Source: Macrococcoides animalis (GTDB taxonomy: Bacteria > Bacillota > Bacilli > Staphylococcales > Staphylococcaceae). Taken from it: a stretch of 64,000 bases of DNA. The stretch's first letter is position 1, and every line of letters starts with the position of its first letter. The notes beneath the pieces are model-generated. The model worked only from the letters and a program-made list of their open reading frames with translations, had not been told where the DNA came from and ran no database searches. A program made the position numbers and the translations under genes. Positions 58,966 to 64,000 of the stretch are shown here, piece after piece. The stretch is taken from positions 496,001-560,000 of the forward strand of contig NZ_CP179727.1 of the NCBI RefSeq assembly GCF_047425875.1, given 5' to 3'.

Positions 58966-59817
58966 ATGAATAAAACAGTATTTATTGATATTTTATACAC
59001 AATTATTGGTTCTATTATTGTAGGTATTAGTTACAATTTATTTTTACTACCTGGACAAATAGCTGCAGGAGGCATTTCAGGACTAAGTACCATCCTAAAC
59101 AAAGTAATGGGTACTGATCCTGCAATGATTCAATTTGTATTCAACATTCCTATTTTTATAATTGGTTGGTTAACGTTAGGCAAATCATTCAGTCTAAAGA
59201 CTGTTATTGCAACATTTATTGTTCCTATAACCATCTTCTTAACGGCAAGTCTTGTCGATAAGGGAACGAAAGATGCATTACTCGCTTCTCTTTATGGTGG
59301 TATTGTTCTTGGTATTGGTTTAGGATTAGTCTACCGCGGTAATGGCTCAACAGGTGGAACGGCTACTCTTGCTCAAATCGTAAAAAAATACACAGGTTTA
59401 TCGAGTGGTTTCTGCCAACTAATTGTAGATGCATTTGTCGTTATTTTAAGCGCATTCATTTTTAACTTTGAACTTGCGTTATATGCTTTGATTTCTATTT
59501 ATGTAACAAGTAAAGTCATTGATATTGTACAGTTACATACAGGAGATAATAAGCTAGTCTTTATTATTACAACCAAAGAGCAACAAATAATTAATTTAAT
59601 TCACGAACATGTTGAACGTGGTGTAACTAGTGTTAATGCTTTTGGTGGTTTTAACAGAGAAGGTAAGAGTTTACTCTTCTCTGTTATGGAACAAAAAGAA
59701 GCAATTTATTTTAAACAAATTATTACACGTGAAGAACCTGATTCATTCGTAATTTTTATCAATACATCAGAAATTATTGGTCGTGGATTTTCTAAAGCAA
59801 AAATTTATCGTAGTTAG
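58966..59817 (+). CDS. YitT-family membrane protein with DUF2179
   Basis: The start at 58966 (MNKTVFIDILYTIIG) has AAGGAGTG upstream; 283 aa. About six membrane segments occupy residues 5-195, including LLPGQIAAGGISGLSTILNK and the glycine-rich YRGNGSTGGTATLAQIV. The cytosolic C-terminal DUF2179 domain (about 205-283) has VFIITTKEQQIINLIHEHVE and RGVTSVNAFGGF. Transport function is suspected for the family but the substrate is unknown. Confidence 0.88.
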   Translation: MNKTVFIDILYTIIGSIIVGISYNLFLLPGQIAAGGISGLSTILNKVMGTDPAMIQFVFNIPIFIIGWLTLGKSFSLKTVIATFIVPITIFLTASLVDKGTKDALLASLYGGIVLGIGLGLVYRGNGSTGGTATLAQIVKKYTGLSSGFCQLIVDAFVVILSAFIFNFELALYALISIYVTSKVIDIVQLHTGDNKLVFIITTKEQQIINLIHEHVERGVTSVNAFGGFNREGKSLLFSVMEQKEAIYFKQIITREEPDSFVIFINTSEIIGRGFSKAKIYRS

Positions 59818-59831
59818 TAAGGAGGGGTATT

Positions 59832-60896
59832 TTGATAGAAGCAATTATTTTTAATGCCGCAGTGACTGTCAGTGGTATTTATTTATTCCATAGACTTCAA
59901 TTTTTCGAAGAAAAAGAAATCGTATTCTCAAAAAATTATATAACTTTGTTAATGACACTAATTTCATTTCTACTGATGACTTACCCAATTACGTATCACC
60001 ATATATCATTTAATCTCGCATTTATCCCCTTACTATTTTTAGGGCGTTATACAAACTTTTTATATACCATCTTTAGTGCGAGTATTCTTGTTCTTGCTGA
60101 AATATTTATCTTTAATGTACCTGCGAATCAGACTCTTGATTTATTAATTATTGCGACACTCGCAAGTATGATTGGTCCCTTCATTAAACAAAATGACTTT
60201 AATGCTATTCAATGGTTAACACTGTTAAGCGTCGTTATTATAGGTGTATACCAATATTTTATCCATACATTAAATATACTTGAATTAATTCTACTTACAA
60301 TTTCTAGTTTTACTCTGTCATTAACATCAAGTTTAATGTTTGTTGACATTTGGCGAATTTATAAGGTTATTCAACGTTTTGAAAACGAAGATGAGATAGA
60401 TCATTTAACCGGTTTAGGTAATGTGCGTGAATTTGATCGCTATTTAAACAAAGTAAGTAAGAATGCATCAGAAACTAAACAATCATTAGCCTTATTATTG
60501 ATTGATATTGATGATTTTAAAGAAGTTAATGATCGATTTGGACATGATGCCGGAGATGCTGTCTTAAAACAAATGGCTCAAGTTATTCGTAACTATGTTC
60601 CTACCGATTCAAAAACTTTTAGAAATGCTGGTGAAGAGTTTAGTGTTATCTTTACGAATCATTCACTTGATGATACTGTAAAGGTAGCCGAGAGTATTCG
60701 CTCTGGTGTTGTGAATTCTACATTACATTTACCAAATAAAGAAGTCATTCACTTATCAGTAACGATAGGTATAGGTTACGTTTCTACTGACGAAATAAAA
60801 ACGCATCGAAAAATATTCAAAGAAGCAGATGAAATGTTACATGCTGCAAAGTTTCAAGGACAGAATACAGTAATGTTTAATCCGATCATAAAATAA
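59832..60896 (+). CDS. gdpS: Membrane GGDEF-domain protein GdpS
   Basis: The start is TTG at 59832, with GGAGGGG 5 nt upstream; 354 aa. The N-terminal half has about five to six membrane segments (1-170, 5TM-LYT-like). The GGDEF domain (about 185-350) keeps DHLTGLGNVREFD and the metal site LIDIDDFKEVNDRFGHDAGD, but the catalytic loop reads AGEEF (266-270) rather than GGDEF/GGEEF. In S. aureus, GdpS influences biofilm and virulence expression independently of cyclic-di-GMP; the altered loop here agrees with a non-catalytic role. Confidence 0.88.
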   Translation: MIEAIIFNAAVTVSGIYLFHRLQFFEEKEIVFSKNYITLLMTLISFLLMTYPITYHHISFNLAFIPLLFLGRYTNFLYTIFSASILVLAEIFIFNVPANQTLDLLIIATLASMIGPFIKQNDFNAIQWLTLLSVVIIGVYQYFIHTLNILELILLTISSFTLSLTSSLMFVDIWRIYKVIQRFENEDEIDHLTGLGNVREFDRYLNKVSKNASETKQSLALLLIDIDDFKEVNDRFGHDAGDAVLKQMAQVIRNYVPTDSKTFRNAGEEFSVIFTNHSLDDTVKVAESIRSGVVNSTLHLPNKEVIHLSVTIGIGYVSTDEIKTHRKIFKEADEMLHAAKFQGQNTVMFNPIIK

Positions 60897-60938
60897 CAGG
60901 AAGTTACTTTCTGTTATTTTTTTATTAAGGAGGCAAAG

Positions 60939-61697
60939 ATGGTTTCAACACAACTTTATGATGAAAAGAAAGTAAAAGATGTTGCGATGCTTGCAGGTAA
61001 GATTCTTTTAGAATCAGGTGCTGAAACTTATCGAGTTGAAGACACAATGACTCGAATCGCTTCACACTACGGCTTGCATAAAACGCATAGTTTCGTTACA
61101 CCAACAGCAATCATATTTTCGCTCGATGAGAAAAGCTCGACGCGTTTATATCGTATTTCAAATAGAACAACTGATTTAGAAAAAATATCAGAAGTAAATG
61201 AAATCTCACGTGCGATTACAAGTGGAAAAGTAACTTTAGAAGCGGCTAAACTTGCTTTAGACGAGCTTGAAAAAGCCGATTTACAATATTCATTTTGGTT
61301 TAAACTATTGTCTAGCGCTATTGTATGTGCCTTATTTTTATTTATGTTTAAAGGACAGCCAATGGATGCCATCCCGTCATTTATAGCAGGTGGTATTGGT
61401 TATTATGTATGTGATTACATCGGTAAAGTGTATAAAATTCAATTCTTCGCCGAGTATGCCGGTGCAATGGCTATCGCCGTTGTCGGCTTAATTTTTGTTA
61501 ATTATATATATAAAGGGGAATTTGATAAAATTATTATCTCGGCAGTAATGCCATTAGTTCCCGGTGTGCCTATCACTAATGCCATTCGTGATATGATGGC
61601 TGGCCAATTACTCGCTGGTATTTCTAAGGGCGTTGAAGCAGCTCTAACCGCATTCGCAATTGGAGCTGGTGTTGCTACAATTCTCATTATTTTTTAG
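60939..61697 (+). CDS. ThrE-type exporter, N-terminal component (YjjP-like)
   Basis: A 252-residue DUF1212 protein. The soluble N-terminal part (1-110: LLESGAETYRVEDTMTRIAS; FVTPTAIIFS) is followed by about five membrane segments ending GVEAALTAFAIGAGVATIL. It corresponds to the first half of the threonine/serine exporter ThrE; the second half is the next gene, 11 nt on. AAGGAGG precedes the ATG. The transported substrate is not established in this lineage. Confidence 0.88.
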   Translation: MVSTQLYDEKKVKDVAMLAGKILLESGAETYRVEDTMTRIASHYGLHKTHSFVTPTAIIFSLDEKSSTRLYRISNRTTDLEKISEVNEISRAITSGKVTLEAAKLALDELEKADLQYSFWFKLLSSAIVCALFLFMFKGQPMDAIPSFIAGGIGYYVCDYIGKVYKIQFFAEYAGAMAIAVVGLIFVNYIYKGEFDKIIISAVMPLVPGVPITNAIRDMMAGQLLAGISKGVEAALTAFAIGAGVATILIIF

Positions 61698-61708
61698 GAG
61701 GTTCAAAA

Positions 61709-62194
61709 ATGACTTTATTATTTCAAACCGTTATTAGTTTCTTTGCTTCAGTATTTTTCGCAGTCGTTTTTAATGCACCTAAAAATTTATTGATGGCTTG
61801 TGGGTTTGTTGGCGCAATTGGTTGGATGGTTTTTACGATTGCAGAAGCGACGCATTTAACATTAGCCGTGGGCGTATTTTTAGGCTCATTATCACTTAGT
61901 TTATGTGCGCACTTTTTCGCGAGATATTATAAACGTCCTGTGATTATATTTAATGTAGCAGGTATTATTCCTTTAGTACCTGGAGGTGTTGCATATGATG
62001 CTACAAAAAACTTAATTATTTCTGATTTTAGTGAAGCACTTGTTAAAGGAATGGAAGCAACACTCGCATCTGGTGCGATTGCTTTCGGTTTACTAATCGC
62101 AGAAATATTATTCCAAACATTCTTAAAAGGTTATACTCATTACAAACACCAACGAAGTCGTAAAAGAAATGGTGAAAAACCAATAAAATTATAA
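61709..62194 (+). CDS. ThrE-type exporter, C-terminal component (YjjB-like)
   Basis: A 161-residue DUF3815 protein with four to five membrane segments (VISFFASVFFAVVFNAPKNL; IIPLVPGGVAYDATKNLIIS) and a basic C-terminal tail (KHQRSRKRNGEK). IIPLVPGG matches the VMPLVPGV motif of the partner, as expected for two halves of a duplicated ThrE fold. AGGAGG precedes the ATG. Confidence 0.88.
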   Translation: MTLLFQTVISFFASVFFAVVFNAPKNLLMACGFVGAIGWMVFTIAEATHLTLAVGVFLGSLSLSLCAHFFARYYKRPVIIFNVAGIIPLVPGGVAYDATKNLIISDFSEALVKGMEATLASGAIAFGLLIAEILFQTFLKGYTHYKHQRSRKRNGEKPIKL

Positions 62195-62249
62195 ATCACG
62201 CTATATTTATTTTATGTACAAGATAAAATAAAATTAGTGTGATTTTTTT
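62193..62249 (+). terminator. Terminator after the ThrE pair
   Basis: A long imperfect hairpin (AAATCAC...GTGATTT, with inner TTTATTTTAT/ATAAAATAAA pairing) is followed by T7. Confidence 0.75.
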
Positions 62250-62303
62250 CAATTAAGATTAAAATAAGAGTATTAACATATAATTATTAATGGAGGCAAT
62301 AAG

Positions 62304-63527
62304 ATGAAACAAAAACTAATCGAGCGATTATCAACTTACGTTAAAATTGATACACAGTCTGATGCATCAAGTACAGTAACACCATCGACTGAAAAACAAT
62401 GGGATTTACTTAATCTATTACAAAAAGAAATTGAAAGCTTAGGCCTTGAAACTGATATCGATGAATATGGATATCTGTTTGCAACATTACCAGCAAACAC
62501 TGATAAAAGCATTCCAACAATTGGTTTACTCGCACATGTGGATACAGCAACTGATTTCACAGGTACAAACGTATCACCACAAATTATCGAGAACTTTGAT
62601 GGAAAAGATATTACGTTAAAAAGTGGCTTAGTGATTGAAAAATCAAAATTCCCTGAACTTGAACTATACAAAGGGCATACATTAATGACGACAGATGGTA
62701 CTACTCTTTTAGGTGCTGATAATAAAGCCGGAATTACAGAGATTATGGCGGCAGTTGAATATTTAATCAACCACCCTGAAATTAAACATGGAAAAATCCG
62801 TTTTGGTTTTACACCTGACGAAGAAATTGGCCGTGGCCCTCATAAATTCGATGTTGAGCGTTTCGGTGCTGAATTTGCATATACAATAGATGGTGGAAGA
62901 CGTGGGGAATTACAATATGAAAGTTTTAATGCAGCAGGTGTTGAAGTCTCATTCAATGGCGTTAATGTTCATCCAGGAAGTGCAAAGGATAAAATGGTTA
63001 ATGCTTTAAACCTAGCCGTGCGTTTCCAAAGTGCATTACCAGAGCAAGAACGTCCAGAACATACTGATGGCTATCAAGGTTTCTATCACTTAATGGAGAT
63101 GGAAGGTAATGTTGAACACGCTAAGCTTGTCTATATAATACGCGATCATGACCGTGATAAATTTGAAGCGCGTAAATTGACTATGCAAGATATCATTAAA
63201 TCTATTCAGTCAGATTTTGGTAAAGAAGCTGCAAGTATTTCAATAAATAATCAATACTTCAATATGGGTGAGAAAATCACTCCTCATAAAGACTTAATCA
63301 ATGTACCATTAGAAGTTATGAAGGCATTAGACATCACACCAATTGTTGAACCAATTCGTGGTGGTACAGATGGTAGCCAGTTATCATTTATGGGCTTACC
63401 TACGCCTAATATTTTTACCGGTGCAGAAAACTTCCATGGACCATACGAATACGTATCAATTGACGATATGGAGAAATCTGTGATGACGATTGTGGGAATT
63501 TTAAAGAAATTTGAAGAAGAAATATAA
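62304..63527 (+). CDS. pepT: Peptidase T (tripeptidase)
   Basis: A 407-residue M20B aminotripeptidase. The di-zinc ligands and catalytic residues are visible: LLAHVDTATD with His78 and Asp80, GADNKAGITEIM, FTPDEEIGRGP and TIDGGRRGELQYE. It releases N-terminal residues from tripeptides in the cytosol. GGAGG precedes the ATG. Order gdpS-ThrE pair-pepT is the same as in S. aureus. Confidence 0.95.
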   Translation: MKQKLIERLSTYVKIDTQSDASSTVTPSTEKQWDLLNLLQKEIESLGLETDIDEYGYLFATLPANTDKSIPTIGLLAHVDTATDFTGTNVSPQIIENFDGKDITLKSGLVIEKSKFPELELYKGHTLMTTDGTTLLGADNKAGITEIMAAVEYLINHPEIKHGKIRFGFTPDEEIGRGPHKFDVERFGAEFAYTIDGGRRGELQYESFNAAGVEVSFNGVNVHPGSAKDKMVNALNLAVRFQSALPEQERPEHTDGYQGFYHLMEMEGNVEHAKLVYIIRDHDRDKFEARKLTMQDIIKSIQSDFGKEAASISINNQYFNMGEKITPHKDLINVPLEVMKALDITPIVEPIRGGTDGSQLSFMGLPTPNIFTGAENFHGPYEYVSIDDMEKSVMTIVGILKKFEEEI

Positions 63528-63534
63528 TTTAATA

Positions 63535-63581
63535 AAAAAATGATGGCTGATAAATCTGTGATTTATCAGCCATCATTTTTT
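63535..63581. terminator. Bidirectional terminator between pepT and glycerate kinase-like gene
   Basis: The 15-bp perfect stem TGATGGCTGATAAAT/ATTTATCAGCCATCA is extended by A6/T6 on the two sides. Confidence 0.9.
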
Positions 63582-64000
63582 ATTTAGTTCCTAATTCTTG
63601 TTTACGTGTAGCCATCACTATATTTTTCACGGCATTTTGTAATTGTATACCGATTTGAATGTCTTCGGTATCTTCTTTTACTTCCGGATAAATATTAAGT
63701 TCAATCACTTCTTTGTCATTACTCATTTGTTTATATTGCTTTCCACCCATTAAATAAACATTTATTTTATTTGGGTTTTGCAATTTATTAATTTCACGAA
63801 CAACAAGTGAACCAGTTGATTCATCTTCACTTCCTCCACCATATATCACCATATCCGCTTCATCTAATAAACTTTTAATATGTGTACGTTCAAAAATAAG
63901 CTCAGCAGATGTCTTAGTTTTCGCGTTAAATACTTGTTCAAAAACCGCTCTGATTACTCCCCCATCACCACCATAAATAGATGCTGTAAGGTCGATATTA
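63580..64000 (-). CDS. Glycerate kinase-like protein, C-terminal part
   Basis: The frame is open from the stop at 63580 to the window edge, so the start lies outside. The internal ATG at 63852 has no ribosome site and should not be taken as the start. The visible 139 residues include ASIYGGDGGVIRAVFEQVF, a helix, then LLDEADMVIYGGGSEDESTG and a short C-terminus. The layout GG-x-G...ADxVIxGGG resembles the end of glycerate kinases, and an S. aureus gene annotated in that way lies beside pepT as I recall. The usual GEGxxD loop is altered, so activity is uncertain. Confidence 0.6.
   Translation of the reverse strand, partial: NIDLTASIYGGDGGVIRAVFEQVFNAKTKTSAELIFERTHIKSLLDEADMVIYGGGSEDESTGSLVVREINKLQNPNKINVYLMGGKQYKQMSNDKEVIELNIYPEVKEDTEDIQIGIQLQNAVKNIVMATRKQELGTK

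Noticed and set aside
62336..62770. Antisense 144-codon frame inside pepT
   Set aside because: It is opposite a clear peptidase gene, has no ribosome site, and its composition follows the complement of the pepT codons.

Overview
This is a chromosomal segment of a low-GC Gram-positive bacterium of the family Staphylococcaceae. Gene order follows the Staphylococcus aureus backbone closely: aroD/nitroreductase, ssrA, smpB-rnr-est-secG, the glycolytic operon, clpP, whiA-yvcK-rapZ, trxB, lgt-hprK, uvrAB, prfB-secA-hpf, comFCA, tagO, gdpS, pepT. The proteins are clearly diverged from S. aureus, and a haem-binding cytochrome c551-type lipoprotein (48169-48486) sits beside a ResA-like membrane thioredoxin (45493-46032). 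Cytochrome c is expected in the oxidase-positive lineages, so a Mammaliicoccus (former S. sciuri group) or close relative is my inference; the sequence alone does not prove the species.

Layout. 1-2977 holds an ArsC/Spx-like fragment, a thioredoxin, a nitroreductase behind a Fur-type box, aroD, an 87-aa unknown and mscL. 2981-3335 is the tmRNA gene. A phage-inducible chromosomal island (PICI/SaPI-like) of about 12.7 kb (3317-16014) is inserted at its 3' end, bounded by perfect 55-bp direct repeats, and separates ssrA from smpB. The island has integrase and a CI-like repressor on the + strand. A Cro-like regulator, small early genes, primase, helicase-type Rep, a candidate origin, a terS module, two regulator-like genes and cargo are on the - strand. 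It has no large terminase or capsid genes, so it should depend on a helper phage. Just beyond attR lies a second, decayed left end of a related island.

From 16840 the backbone resumes: smpB-rnr-est-secG (trans-translation, RNA turnover, secretion); gapR-gapA-pgk-tpiA-gpmI-eno with a CggR-type operator; clpP behind a CtsR box and a LexA-like palindrome; a secreted alkaline phosphatase behind an 11-bp-phased PhoP box, followed by a His-rich lipoprotein; whiA-yvcK-rapZ; trxB and a TPR gene; lgt-hprK; uvrB-uvrA behind a LexA box; csbA; two secreted cell-wall hydrolases; the cytochrome; prfB with its programmed frameshift; secA; hpf; comFA-comFC; and a DegV/FakB protein. The end carries a YigZ-family gene, tagO, an LCP ligase, a YitT protein, gdpS, a split ThrE exporter, pepT and a partial glycerate kinase-like gene.

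The parts most likely to hold undescribed biology are in the island. These are a lipoprotein/small-regulator cassette inside about 50-bp inverted repeats, a GNAT acetyltransferase translationally coupled to a 54-aa protein, a four-copy palindromic operator array between the divergent regulators, an uncharacterised gene block between origin and terS, an integrase with an extra C-terminal region, and the tandem island remnant beyond attR.
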